Positions 7,772 to 17,817 of a stretch of DNA of 64,000 nt are shown in pieces. Below the pieces are notes generated by a model that saw nothing but the letters and a program-made list of their open reading frames with translations, was not told the DNA's origin and did no database searches. Source of the DNA: Amycolatopsis sacchari (GTDB lineage Bacteria > Actinomycetota > Actinomycetes > Mycobacteriales > Pseudonocardiaceae); assembly GCF_900114035.1 (NCBI RefSeq), contig NZ_FORP01000011.1, forward strand, positions 62,001-126,000. The letters are read 5' to 3'. The position numbers were made by a program, and so were the translations under genes. The stretch's first letter is position 1. Every line of letters starts with the position of its first letter.

Positions 7772-8638
7772 ATGGAACGGACGGCGGCGGTGTGGGGCAT
7801 GACGACGGCGGCACTGGCGGTGTCCGCGTCGGCGGTGGTCATCAGCGTTTCGGGGACGGCACCGGGCACCGCTTCGTTCTGGCGCTGCCTGATGGCGCTG
7901 CCGGCGCTGGTGCCGGCCGCCCTGTGGGAGCGGCGCCGCAGTGGCGCGCCGTCCCGCCGCGCGCTGCTCACCGCGGCGGTCGCCGGGGTGTTGTTCGCCG
8001 GCGACATGCTGCTGTGGACGCAGGCGATCTCCGAGGTGGGCGCCGGGCTGTCGACGGTGCTGGTGAACCTGCAGGTCGTCCTGGTGCCGGTGCTGGCGTG
8101 GCTGGTCGACCGGGAACGCATGACGCGGTCGTTCTTCGTGTGCGCCCCGGTGATGCTGGCGGGCGTGCTGTGCACCGCGGGTCTGCTCGACCGGGCTCCG
8201 GCGGGCGCGGATCCGGTGTGGGGCACGGTGCACGCGCTGCTGGCGGCGTTGTGCTACTCGGGTTTCCTGTTCCTGCTGCGGCGCGGCGGGCAGGGCGCAC
8301 CGCCCGTGCAGCCGTACGTCCTGGTGATGGTCGCGGCGACGGTGGCGTCACTGGCGGCCGGTGCCTGGTGGTACGGCTTGGACCTCACGCCGGCCGCCCC
8401 CGCACTGGGCTGGCTGGCGTTGGTGGCGTTGTCCTCGCAGATCGTGGGCTGGCTGCTGGTCGCCGTGTGCTCGCCGAAGCTGTCCAGCCAGCTCGGTGCG
8501 GTGCTCCTGCTGCTGACGCCCATCGGATCGGTGGTGCTGGGCGCGGTGGTGCTCGGCGAACACCCCTCCCCCTGGCAGCTCGTCGGGTGCGCGCTGATCC
8601 TCGCGGGAGCATTTCGGTTGGCCGTGGCCAGGAAGTGA
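7772..8638 (+). CDS. EamA/DMT-family transporter
   Basis: A 288-residue membrane protein with ten predicted hydrophobic segments arranged as two EamA repeats. The first ends near ISEVGAGLSTVLVNLQVVLVPVLAWL and the second near LSSQLGAVLLLLTPIGSVVLGAVVLGEHPSPWQ, the usual last-helix signature. DMT proteins export metabolites or drugs. It is divergent from the CGNR regulator, with a large palindrome between, so it is probably induced when the regulator binds its ligand. An SD-like GGGAGG lies just upstream of the ATG. Confidence 0.88.
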   Translation: MERTAAVWGMTTAALAVSASAVVISVSGTAPGTASFWRCLMALPALVPAALWERRRSGAPSRRALLTAAVAGVLFAGDMLLWTQAISEVGAGLSTVLVNLQVVLVPVLAWLVDRERMTRSFFVCAPVMLAGVLCTAGLLDRAPAGADPVWGTVHALLAALCYSGFLFLLRRGGQGAPPVQPYVLVMVAATVASLAAGAWWYGLDLTPAAPALGWLALVALSSQIVGWLLVAVCSPKLSSQLGAVLLLLTPIGSVVLGAVVLGEHPSPWQLVGCALILAGAFRLAVARK

Positions 8639-8826
8639 GTTCCGGGTTGACTCTTCTCCCCCGAGGGCCTGGGCGCCGGGGTCCATCGGCGCTGGCGCGC
8701 CTGCTGAGCGGCCCCAACGTGGGTGGGTGTGGGCGGTGGGCCATCCCCGTGAAGGGGTAGGTGCGTCAGGGTTTCCTCTCCTGCCCCGGTCTGTCCGGTG
8801 ATGTCCTTTCCGGAAGGAGAAAACCG

Positions 8827-10047
8827 ATGACAGCACGCTCGAGACCGCGGCGGCGGGCGAGGAGGGTGGCGGCCGGTGCTGCCGTATCGCTGCTCGCACT
8901 GGGTGGGGCGTTCGCCGCGCTGGGGTCGGCCAGTGCGGCCACCTCGGCTTCGCAGCAGTGGATGACCAGTGTCTCCCCGGCAGCGACCCCCGGAGTGGGC
9001 CAGACGATGACCGCCGGTTTCGGTGACACCGGCGTGACCGCGACGATCCAGGTGGTCTCCGGCACCAACACCACCTGTTCCTGGCCCGCTCCCGCAGGCA
9101 CCCTCGGCGGCACCAACGCGACCGACTTCCTCGAACCCGATCCCCCAGCGGGCTCTGCCGCCGTGCAGCAGTGCACCGGCCAGGGCAGCGCCTTCACGCA
9201 GGTGGTCACGTTCAGCAAGCCCGTGCTCTCCCCGATCCTGCACGTCGACAACCTCGACGGCAGCCTCGCTTCCGTAGGCGGCACCACGACCACCGGTGCT
9301 CCCGTCACGCTGACCACGCTGACGAAGAACAACGCGCTGGAGGTTTCCCCGAGCGGCAACAGCACCGTCCTGAACAGCACACCGCAGGTCGCGCGCAACG
9401 CGGGTTGCCAGGCCGACGACGGGACGAACCCCACCGCGGGCTGCGGTTCCTTCGTGCTGGGCGGCGGCCCCGTCAAGTCTTTCACGCTCTACAACCAGAT
9501 GGGCAACGTCACCGGCGGTGACGCGTGGGCCTGGTCGCTGTCCTTCCCGACCGTCAAGCTCACCAAGGCGTTCGAGCCGGGGAAGATCCAGGCCGGTGAG
9601 ACCGGGGAGCTGAACTTCTTCATCACCAACCCGGTCGACAACCAGCAGCCGACCCTGTCCCCGCTCGACTTCACCGACGCGCTCCCCGCGGGCGTCACGA
9701 TCGCGGACTCCACCTTCGGCACCAACAGCCAGTGCGGCACCCCGGCGGTGACCGATGCGGCCGGTGGCTCACTCGACGCCGGTGACACCGGGGTGAAGGC
9801 GGCGAACCTGACCGTCTCCCCCGGCACGACGTGCATCCTGACCGTGCACGTCACCTCGGACACGCCGGGCAGCTACACCAACGACAACAGCAACCTGTCG
9901 ACCGGGGTGGCGAACCTCGTGCCCGACACGAGCACCGTGCTCGTGGTCGACACGCCGATGATCGCGGGCTCGGCCGCTGCCGCCGCCCTCGTCCTCGGCG
10001 GTGGTGGCTGGCTGTTCTCCCGCCGCTCGCGGGTGACGCGGCAGTAG
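8827..10047 (+). CDS. Secreted, membrane-anchored surface protein with DUF11-like repeat
   Basis: A 406-residue exported protein. An arginine-rich n-region and hydrophobic core (residues 1-37, cleavage expected after SASAA) form the signal peptide. A beta-rich N-terminal domain with paired cysteines follows. The region from about residue 245 to 375 (VKLTKAFEPGKIQAGETG and on) resembles DUF11/conserved-repeat surface domains. A single C-terminal helix (about 379-398) with RRSR after it anchors it in the membrane; there is no LPXTG. The start is set by GGAAGGAG ending 6 bp upstream. Its role is unknown; cell-envelope display is the likely one. Confidence 0.8.
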   Translation: MTARSRPRRRARRVAAGAAVSLLALGGAFAALGSASAATSASQQWMTSVSPAATPGVGQTMTAGFGDTGVTATIQVVSGTNTTCSWPAPAGTLGGTNATDFLEPDPPAGSAAVQQCTGQGSAFTQVVTFSKPVLSPILHVDNLDGSLASVGGTTTTGAPVTLTTLTKNNALEVSPSGNSTVLNSTPQVARNAGCQADDGTNPTAGCGSFVLGGGPVKSFTLYNQMGNVTGGDAWAWSLSFPTVKLTKAFEPGKIQAGETGELNFFITNPVDNQQPTLSPLDFTDALPAGVTIADSTFGTNSQCGTPAVTDAAGGSLDAGDTGVKAANLTVSPGTTCILTVHVTSDTPGSYTNDNSNLSTGVANLVPDTSTVLVVDTPMIAGSAAAAALVLGGGGWLFSRRSRVTRQ

Positions 10048-10052
10048 AGACC

Positions 10053-10086
10053 GGACGGCGCGCCGGAGGGTTCCGGCGCGTCGTCC
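10053..10086. terminator. Strong stem-loop between convergent genes
   Basis: A 15-bp stem (GGACGGCGCGCCGGA against TCCGGCGCGTCGTCC, one mismatch) with a 4-nt loop lies 5 bp after the surface-protein stop and 6 bp before the end of the convergent MFS gene. It has no U-run and probably serves both directions. Confidence 0.7.
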
Positions 10087-10092
10087 TTCCAC

Positions 10093-11508
10093 TCAGGCGC
10101 GGCGGCCGGGCAGGAAGGCCGCGATCGCGAAGGCTCCCAGCGCGGCCGCCCCGCCGACGACCAGCACGACCTTGAAAGCGCTTTCCGTGGGCACCGCCAC
10201 CGGGCCGAGGCGCATCGTCAAGTGGGCCAGGATGACCCCGGCGACCGCGCTCGACACCGACGTCCCGATCGAGCGCATCAGCGTGTTGAGGCTGTTCGCG
10301 GCGGCCGTCTCCGACACCGGCACCGCCCCCATCACGAGCGCGGGCATCGCGCCGTACGCGAGCCCGATCCCGGCGCCGATGAAGCTCGACGCGATCAGCA
10401 GCTGCCAGACCGTGCCCATCATGACCGTCGTCAGCCCGTAGCCGAACGCGACGACGAGCGCGCCGAGCATCAGCGTCACCTTCGGGCCCCGCGTCCGCGA
10501 AACTCGCGCGGACAGCGGCGCCACCGCCATCATCACCAGCCCGTTGGGCGCCATCACCAGCCCCGCCGCGAGGATCGACTGCCCCAGCCCGTACCCGGTC
10601 GCCGCGGGCAGCTGCAGCAGCTGCGGGATCACCAGCGACATCGCGAACATCGCGAAACCCATCACCACGGACGCGAGGTTGGTGAGCAGCACCTGGCGGC
10701 GCGCGGTGGTGCGCAGGTCGACCAGCGGCTCCCGCGTGCGCAGTTCCCAGAAACCCCAGCACAGCAACACGACGACCGCGGCGGCGAGCAGCCCCAGCGT
10801 GGTCCCGCTGCCCCAGCCCCAGTCGGCCCCCTTGGAGATCGCCAGCAGCAGGCACAGCAGCGCGACCGACAGGCCCAGCGCGCCGGGCAGGTCGAACCGG
10901 CCGCCCGTGCGGACCGCCGACTCGGGGACGAGCGCGACGACGAGCACCCCTGCGACGACACCGAGCCCGGCGGCGGTCCAGAAAAGCGTGTGCCAGTCGG
11001 CGTTTTCGACCAGCAGCGCCGCGGCGGGCAGGCCCAGCGCGCCGCCGACGCCGAGCGAAGCGCTCATCAGCGCGGTGGCGCCGCCGAGCCGTTCCGGTGG
11101 CAGCTCGTCCCGCATGATGCTGATGCCCAGCGGGATGACCCCGGACGCGAGACCTTGCAGCGCACGTCCGACGACCATCGGCGCGAGACTGTCCGACAGC
11201 CCGCACAGCACCGAACCCACGACCAGCATCGCGACGCTGAACAGCAGCATGCGCCGCTTGCCGTACATGTCGCCGAGCCGCCCGACCGTCGGCGTGGCGA
11301 CGGCGGCGGCGAGCAGGGTGGCGGTGATCGCCCACGTGGTGTCGCCCGCCGACGCGCCCAGCAGCCCCGGCAGCACCGGCACCAGCGGGATCACCAGGGT
11401 CTGCATCAGCGAGACGACGATCCCGCCGAAGGCCAGGACCGCGACGACCACGTTCGGCCGCACCACCCCCGCGGCCCGTCTCGGTGTCCCCACAGCGGCA
11501 CTGGTCAT
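10093..11508 (-). CDS. DHA2-family (EmrB/QacA type) drug exporter
   Basis: A 471-residue MFS protein with about 14 hydrophobic helices. The MFS loop motif GRLGDMYGKRR follows TM2, and GLASGVIPLGISIMRDELP is typical of DHA2 proton/drug antiporters. The start is ATG at 11506-11508; a longer GTG-started version is possible. A TAAGTCAA-N4-TTGACTTA inverted repeat lies 52 bp upstream, the usual place for a MarR or TetR operator, but no intact regulator gene sits next to it. The substrate is probably a hydrophobic antibiotic or toxic metabolite. Confidence 0.88.
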   Translation of the reverse strand: MTSAAVGTPRRAAGVVRPNVVVAVLAFGGIVVSLMQTLVIPLVPVLPGLLGASAGDTTWAITATLLAAAVATPTVGRLGDMYGKRRMLLFSVAMLVVGSVLCGLSDSLAPMVVGRALQGLASGVIPLGISIMRDELPPERLGGATALMSASLGVGGALGLPAAALLVENADWHTLFWTAAGLGVVAGVLVVALVPESAVRTGGRFDLPGALGLSVALLCLLLAISKGADWGWGSGTTLGLLAAAVVVLLCWGFWELRTREPLVDLRTTARRQVLLTNLASVVMGFAMFAMSLVIPQLLQLPAATGYGLGQSILAAGLVMAPNGLVMMAVAPLSARVSRTRGPKVTLMLGALVVAFGYGLTTVMMGTVWQLLIASSFIGAGIGLAYGAMPALVMGAVPVSETAAANSLNTLMRSIGTSVSSAVAGVILAHLTMRLGPVAVPTESAFKVVLVVGGAAALGAFAIAAFLPGRRA

Positions 11509-11559
11509 CAGGATCCCCTCTCGTCTCCGGTGTCGATCACCGGGCACGGGAGCTTATTC

Positions 11560-11579
11560 TAAGTCAACTGATTGACTTA
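11560..11579. promoter_or_regulatory. Orphan MarR/TetR-type operator
   Basis: TAAGTCAA-N4-TTGACTTA is a perfect 8-bp inverted repeat, strikingly AT-rich here, 52 bp upstream of the DHA2 exporter start. It has the size and symmetry of a MarR-family site. The expected divergent regulator gene is missing; the adjacent plus-strand DNA is degenerate. Confidence 0.6.
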
Positions 11580-12207
11580 CCTTGGCGCGACCTGTGGAGA
11601 AGTCGAGCGCCTCGCCTCCACTGGTCCGGACCGGCCGCGGGCCGCCAACGCCCACTGACGGGGGGCGGCCCCACCGCGCGCGAACCGCGTCGTTCGGCGG
11701 CGGTCATCGGGGGTCCGGTGGTGGTCCTCGGGCCGAAGGCGCTGGGGCCGATCCCACCGGACCAGTTCGCCGAGAGGGTGGACCGGTCGGGCATCCGGTT
11801 GGTGACGCGATCGTGGTACCCGGTCAGCGAGCGGTTGATGGTGGTGGAGGAAGACGCGAGGTGGCCGCAAGACCCGTCGCCGGCCCGGGTGGCGACGGTG
11901 TTCCGCGTCGTGGACGGCAAGGCCACGACGCCGCGACGGGATGAACGAGGCAGGCCCGGGCCGGCTCCTCTGCTGGACAAGCGCGCCTTGTCCTGGTGAC
12001 GGAGGCGGCGGCGGCACTGGCCGGCCGTGACGAGCCTGCGAGGGTGAACGCGATCGCGGATGAACCCGGTCTGACCAGAGTGGCGCTTCACGGCTGATCA
12101 GGGGCGCGGTCGGCGCCGGCGGCGACGGGCCGGCTTCCGGTCCGCGACGGCCGGCCTGATCACCCGCTCCCCCGCGATCGACCTGCCGGCCACGCGCCGG
12201 TGACCGG
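11580..12207. other. Degenerate stretch without an intact gene
   Basis: About 630 bp between the exporter promoter and the P-II gene. No frame shows a full-length recognisable protein. One plus-strand frame (11718-11999) looks like the tail of a small SnoaL-like protein. A second short open frame follows at 11996-12097 (34 codons from GTG), without similarity that I recognise. Perfect 8-bp arms TGATCAGG/CCTGATCA at 12095 and 12155 are far apart and of doubtful meaning. The stretch may be the remains of the regulator gene that once served the 11560 operator, plus another small gene. Confidence 0.45.
11718..11999 (+). pseudogene. Possible remnant of a small SnoaL/NTF2-like protein
   Basis: A 93-residue frame with coding-like composition. 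Its middle, VTRSWYPVSERLMVV and RVATVFRVVDGKATTPRRDE, resembles the last beta strands of SnoaL/NTF2-like proteins, where VATVFRVxDGKV is common. The N-terminal helices expected for this fold are missing, and the C-terminus runs into unrelated Pro/Arg-rich sequence. I see no convincing ribosome binding site. It could be a truncated gene or chance. Confidence 0.3.
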
Positions 12208-13146
<939 letters not shown>

Positions 13147-13150
<4 letters not shown>

Positions 13151-14535
13151 ACCGGCCCTCCGAAGTGGACGTGCTTGAGTTCGGTGAACTGCTCGATCCC
13201 CTCGACGCCCCGCGTCCGGCCGAGCCCCGAAGAACCGTAGCCACCACTGGGCATTTCGGCGTAGGACCGGTTGTAACCGTTGACCCACACCGTGCCCGCC
13301 CTGATCCGCCGCGAAGCCCGCCACGCCCGGTCGAGGTCCGCGGTCCACACCGACGCCGCCAGCCCGTACGGCGTGGCGTTCGCCAGCGTGACCGCCTCGT
13401 CCTCGTCGTCGAACGGCTCAATGCTCAACAGTGGGCCGAACAGGTCGTGCTGCACCAGCGGCGAATCCACACGCAGGCCGGTGACGGCGGCAGGTGTCAC
13501 GAAGTGCCCGGGCCGGTCCAGGCGCTCGCCGCCCGTCAGGACCCGAGCGGACGAGCGGGCCAGCGCGATGTGCTCGGAGAACCGGTCCAGTGCGGGCCCG
13601 GAGATGAGGGGCCCGACGTCGGTCGCCTCGTCACGGGGATCACCGGTGCGCAGGGTACGCAGGACGTCCACCACGGTGTCCCGGACTCTCGCGAAAACCG
13701 GGCGCTGCACCAGCAACCTCGTGCACGCCATGCACATCTGGCCGGCGGTGATCACCGCGGCACGGGCGGCGGTCTCGGCGGCCTCGTCCACGCGGGCGTC
13801 GGCGAACACGGTCATGCTCGCCTTGCCGCCCAGCTCCAGCAGCGCTCGTGTCATGTCCGGCGCGGCGGCCGCGCGGATCGCCGCACCGACCGCCGTCGAA
13901 CCGGTGAACGCGACCGCCCGCACGAGCGGATGTGTGACGAGGCGTTCCCCCACGAGCCCGTCGCCGACGACGAGCCGGACGACGTCCTCACCGATCCCCG
14001 CTTCACGGGCCAGTTCCAGGGCGCGCCGGGTGACGAGGGTGGTCTGCGGAGCCGGCTTCACGAGTGCGGTCACGCCGGCCGCGAGCGCCGGGGCGAGATC
14101 GCGCAGGAGCAGCAGCAACGGCCAGTTCCACGGCACGATGAACGCGGTGACGCCGACCGGCTCCCGCACCAGGTGCGCCTGCGAACCGTCGGGAAGCGTG
14201 CCCGCCCGGCCGTGCACCAGCCGGGCCATGCCCGCGTTGTAGCGCAAGGCGTCCACGACGCCGGTGACCTCGATCCCCGCTTCCCGCACGGGTTTGCCGC
14301 TCTCGGCGACGAGCGAGGTCACGAGTTCGCCGCGGTGCTCCTCCAGCAGATCGGCCCAGCGCCACAACAGTCCCTGCCGCTGCTTCGCGTCCACCGGCCA
14401 GGTACCGTGCTGGGCCTCGTCGGCCGTGCGCACCGCCTTGTCCAGCTCCCCCGGCGTGGTGGCCGGAACTTCGCCGAGGACGCGCAACGTGGCCGGGTCG
14501 GCGGGCCGGGCGTCCTGCGGCACCTCCCAGCCCAT
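13147..14535 (-). CDS. Aldehyde dehydrogenase
   Basis: A 462-residue NAD(P)+-dependent aldehyde dehydrogenase. Visible motifs are FIVPWNWPLLLLLRDLAPALAAG (cofactor binding), LVKPAPQT, AFTGSTAVGAAI, the general base in LLELGGKAS, and the catalytic Cys in ITAGQMCMACTRLLV. It is slightly shorter than the usual 480-500 residues at the N-terminus. It lies in a four-gene chain with an SDR, a transporter and ubiX, all overlapping by 1-4 bp. In this context it would oxidise a furan aldehyde such as furfural or 5-formylfuroate to the acid; this is inference from neighbours. Confidence 0.88.
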
Positions 14536-15287
14536 CAGACGAACACCCCGCCGCCGTCCACCACGATCGTCTGGCCCGTCACGAACCCGCTGTCCGGCCC
14601 GGTCAGCCACAACACGGCGCCGACGAGGTCGTCGGGCCGCATGTCGCGGGGCAGGGACCGGCCCGCGCTCGCGGCGGCCACGTAACCGGAGTCGTTGAGC
14701 GCACGGGTCGCGGCGTCGTCGACCAGGCCGGGCGACACGGAGTTCACCGTGATCCCGTACCGGCCGAGTTCCCTGGCCGCGGCGCGCGTCAGGCCCTCGA
14801 CCGCGGCCTTCGACGCGACGTAGTGGGCGAACCCGGGAGGCGCGGTCCTCGCGACGGACGACGCGATGTTGACGATCCGGCCGCCGCCCCGCTCCCGCAA
14901 CGCGGGCAGCGCCGCCTTGATCACCTGCCACATCCCGCGCACGTTGACCCGCAGCACGAGGTCCCAGTCGTCGTTGGTCAGCTCCTCCAGTGGCCGTTTG
15001 CGGCCCAGTCCCCGGTAGACGGCGGCGTTGTTGATCACCGCGTCCAGCCCGCCGAAGCGGTCCACGGCCAGCCGCACGGCGGACTCGAGCTCGGCGTCCT
15101 CCGTGACGTCGCAGCGCTGGAAGACGGCCTTGCCGGGACCGGCGACGGATTCGACCGCTGCGGTGCCGTCGGCGAGGTCCACCGCCACCACGTTGTGGCC
15201 CGTCGCGGTGAGCGCCTTGAGGTACGCGACGCCGATGTCGCCGGTGCAGCCGGTCAGCAGGACGGTTCGCTCGTTCACAGCGTTCAC
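14535..15287 (-). CDS. Short-chain dehydrogenase/reductase
   Basis: A 250-residue SDR. The cofactor motif is TGCTGDIG (TGxxxGxG), followed by NNAAVYRG, the Ser at IASSVA and the YxxxK catalytic pair in HYVASKAA. It ends with the classic GQTIVVDGGGVFV. GTG at 15285-15287 is used because GGAGGAG precedes it; the start overlaps the transporter stop (GTGA). In this operon it probably interconverts a furanic alcohol and aldehyde upstream of the aldehyde dehydrogenase. Confidence 0.88.
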   Translation of the reverse strand: MNAVNERTVLLTGCTGDIGVAYLKALTATGHNVVAVDLADGTAAVESVAGPGKAVFQRCDVTEDAELESAVRLAVDRFGGLDAVINNAAVYRGLGRKRPLEELTNDDWDLVLRVNVRGMWQVIKAALPALRERGGGRIVNIASSVARTAPPGFAHYVASKAAVEGLTRAAARELGRYGITVNSVSPGLVDDAATRALNDSGYVAAASAGRSLPRDMRPDDLVGAVLWLTGPDSGFVTGQTIVVDGGGVFV

Positions 15288-16618
15288 AGGATCTCCTCCT
15301 TGTTCGGGGTGCGGGCCACGGCACGCGACGCCGGTTCGTCCATGCCACCACGGGTTTCCGGGCTGATCGCGTTGGCCACGAGGAACACGGCGACCATCAC
15401 GCCGAGGAACACGACGAGCCTGCTCGGCACATCCGCGAGCCCGGGGCTCGCGAGGTTGACGAAGGTGGGCATCAGGCCGCCGATCATGAAGCCGAGGTTC
15501 CAGCAGACCGCCGTGCCCCGCGAGCGTAGCGCCGTCGGGTACCGCTCGTTGAGGAACACGAGCACGGGCGCGTAGGCGGCGTTGGCGAGGAACCCGAGCG
15601 CGGTCGAGTACCACAGGATCGCCGTGGTGGCACCGGGATCGCTGCTGCTGATGAGCCACACGAGGAGCGGCAGCGCGACGAGGTTGACGGCGCCGAAGGC
15701 CAGCATCGTGCGCCGGCGGCCGAGGTGCTCGCTCAGTTCCCCGGCGACGATCGTGCCCAGCACCACGCCGAGGCTCGACACCAGCAGGATCACGCCCTGC
15801 GTACCGCCACGGACGCCGGTGACGTCGCCGAGCAGCGTGGGCAGGTAGCCGGAGGTGAGGTAGTACTGGGATCCCGCGCCCGCGACGAGGACGATGTTGA
15901 GGGCGAACACCTTCCCGCGCCCGCCACGCACGAGGTCGGCCAGGCGCGTCCTGGGCGGCGGTCCCGCCTGGTGCGCCGCCTTCCACAGCGGGGACTCCTC
16001 GACGCCGCGCACCACGAGGTAGCTCAGCAGGGCGGCGACGAGACCCGACAGGAACATCACGCGCCAGCCCCACACCGTGAACTGCTCGCCGGGGAAGAGC
16101 TGGCTCACGCCGATGTAGAGCCCGCTGGCGAGGGCCGCACCGACCCCGGCGCCCCCACCGCCGATCAGCCCGGACATCAGGCCACGCCAGCGCGGCGGCA
16201 CGCTTTCCGTGCCGAGCGTGTGCGTTGCGGCCACCACCCCGCCGACGAAGATGCCCTGCACCAGCCGCAGCGCGAGGAACAGCAGCGGTGCGGTGATCCC
16301 GGCGGCGGCGTAGGTGGGCACCAGGCCCATCGCGGCCGTCGACAGCCCGACCCCGGCGAGCACGACCACCATGGTCTTCTTCCGCCCGCTCCGGTCCGCG
16401 ACGACGCCGAAGATCGCCGCGCCCGCGGGCCGCAACAGCACGCTGACCGCGAACGACGCGTACACCGCGGCGAGGCTCAGCGTCGGGCTGTGCGCGGGGA
16501 AGATCAGCTTGCCGACGGTCCCGGCGATGTAGAGCAGGATGAACAGGTCGAACAGATCGAACGCCCAGCCCGCGACCGAGGAAACGGCCGCGTAGAGCGT
16601 CGCACGACGGGACGCCAT
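15284..16618 (-). CDS. MFS transporter, organic acid symporter (HmfT-like)
   Basis: A 444-residue MFS permease of the metabolite:H+ symporter group. The loop motif GVVADRSGRKKTMVV and the AFDLFDLFILLYIAG first helix with paired Asp residues are typical for carboxylate porters such as ShiA, AAHS or HmfT proteins. A strong AAGGAGGTGGGT ribosome site precedes ATG at 16616-16618. It is the first gene of the operon transporter-SDR-ALDH-ubiX-(glnB). Uptake of furoate or furandicarboxylate is the likely role. Confidence 0.85.
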   Translation of the reverse strand: MASRRATLYAAVSSVAGWAFDLFDLFILLYIAGTVGKLIFPAHSPTLSLAAVYASFAVSVLLRPAGAAIFGVVADRSGRKKTMVVVLAGVGLSTAAMGLVPTYAAAGITAPLLFLALRLVQGIFVGGVVAATHTLGTESVPPRWRGLMSGLIGGGGAGVGAALASGLYIGVSQLFPGEQFTVWGWRVMFLSGLVAALLSYLVVRGVEESPLWKAAHQAGPPPRTRLADLVRGGRGKVFALNIVLVAGAGSQYYLTSGYLPTLLGDVTGVRGGTQGVILLVSSLGVVLGTIVAGELSEHLGRRRTMLAFGAVNLVALPLLVWLISSSDPGATTAILWYSTALGFLANAAYAPVLVFLNERYPTALRSRGTAVCWNLGFMIGGLMPTFVNLASPGLADVPSRLVVFLGVMVAVFLVANAISPETRGGMDEPASRAVARTPNKEEIL

Positions 16619-16901
16619 ACCCACCTCCTTGTGGTGTGTGCTCGCCCTTTGCAGGAACTTCTTGGTCTGTTCCGTGGCGGCAGGCGGCGGAACCTCCGCC
16701 GCCCACCCGTCGCCCGGCTCCCGCCCCCGGTGAACGTGCTGTTCCCGGCTCCGGGATCGCCTCCCCATGACTGTCCACGTCATCACGGGTTCTCCGCTCA
16801 CCGAACGGCTGCCACCGCTTTGAAGAGATCTCCCTCCCCATTACAGCCAGGGCGGGTTCGCGCGGCGATGCGCAGTTCCCTACCGGCCCGGTAGGCGTTG
16901 C
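16619..16901. promoter_or_regulatory. Promoter region of the transporter-SDR-ALDH-ubiX operon
   Basis: A gene-free 283-bp gap between the LysR stop and the transporter start. It must contain the operon promoter. I do not see a convincing long inverted repeat; the part next to the LysR gene (about 16830-16901) is AT-richer than the rest. Confidence 0.4.
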
Positions 16902-17810
16902 CTATGGCTCTCCGTCCACTGTGGTCTCGTCGCTCAGCTCGCGCGTCGCCGTCAGCAGCAGGTCCAGCAGGGCCCGTGCCGCGGGTGCGAGCTGACCGCC
17001 CGCGCGCCACACCACGGCCAGCTCCCGCGCATCCCGCGGATCGGCCAGGCGCACGGCGACCGGGTAATCCGCCGCGACCAGGCGCGGCACCACCGAAACC
17101 CCGACCCCGTTGCGCACCATGCCCGCGAGCACCGACAGCTGCTCGGTCTCCACGGTCACGCGCGGCGTGAACCCGTGCCGCCGGCACGAAGCCTCCAACA
17201 GCTCCCGCAGGCCAGAACCGGTGGACATCGCGACAAAATCGGCTTCCGCGAGGTCGGCCAGGTCCAGCTCCGCGAGCCCGTCCAGCCGGTGTCCCGGCGG
17301 CAGCATCGCCACCATCGGCTCGCGGATCAGCACCCGCCCGGTGATGCCCGGCCGCGACCACGGCGCCCTGGTCAACGCGAGGTCCAGCTCGCCGACCTGC
17401 ACCATCCGCTCGAAGTCCGCCGAGACGTTGTGCTCGATCAGCCTCAGCTCGATGTCGGGGTGCGCCGCGCGGTACCCCGCGAGCACGCGCGGCAGCACGC
17501 TCGCCCCGGCACTGGGCAGGGTGCCGATCGCGAGCCTGCCGCGCTGCAGGTTCCGCACCGCCACGGCTTCCTCGCGCGCCCGCTCCAGATGGAACAACGC
17601 CGGCCGGACGTGCTCCAGGAACACCTCCCCCGCCGTGGTCAGCACGACCTTGCGACCCAGCCGCTCGAACAACGCGACGCCGAGTTCCTTCTCCAGCTTG
17701 CGGATCTGGACCGACAGCGACGGCTGCGCGAGGTAGAGCACCTCGGCGGCCCTGGTGAAGCCGCCCGCCTCGGCGACGGCCGCGACGTAGCGGAGCTGGT
17801 GCAGTTCCAC
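16902..17810 (-). CDS. LysR-family regulator of the furan locus
   Basis: A 302-residue LysR protein: helix-turn-helix MELHQLRYVAAVAEAGGFTRAAEVLYLAQPSLSVQIRKLE at the N-terminus, then a periplasmic-binding-type effector domain. GTG start at 17808-17810. It follows the 2Fe-2S subunit gene by 7 bp and precedes the transporter operon, so it sits between the two arms of the furan catabolic locus, like HmfR regulators. It probably activates one or both operons with a furanic ligand; this is inferred from position. Confidence 0.88.
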   Translation of the reverse strand: MELHQLRYVAAVAEAGGFTRAAEVLYLAQPSLSVQIRKLEKELGVALFERLGRKVVLTTAGEVFLEHVRPALFHLERAREEAVAVRNLQRGRLAIGTLPSAGASVLPRVLAGYRAAHPDIELRLIEHNVSADFERMVQVGELDLALTRAPWSRPGITGRVLIREPMVAMLPPGHRLDGLAELDLADLAEADFVAMSTGSGLRELLEASCRRHGFTPRVTVETEQLSVLAGMVRNGVGVSVVPRLVAADYPVAVRLADPRDARELAVVWRAGGQLAPAARALLDLLLTATRELSDETTVDGEP

Positions 17811-17817
17811 CGGACCC

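Noticed and set aside
12095-12162. TGATCAGG and CCTGATCA arms as a terminator or operator
   Set aside because: The arms are 52 bp apart, and TGATCA is itself palindromic, so the match is easily accidental.
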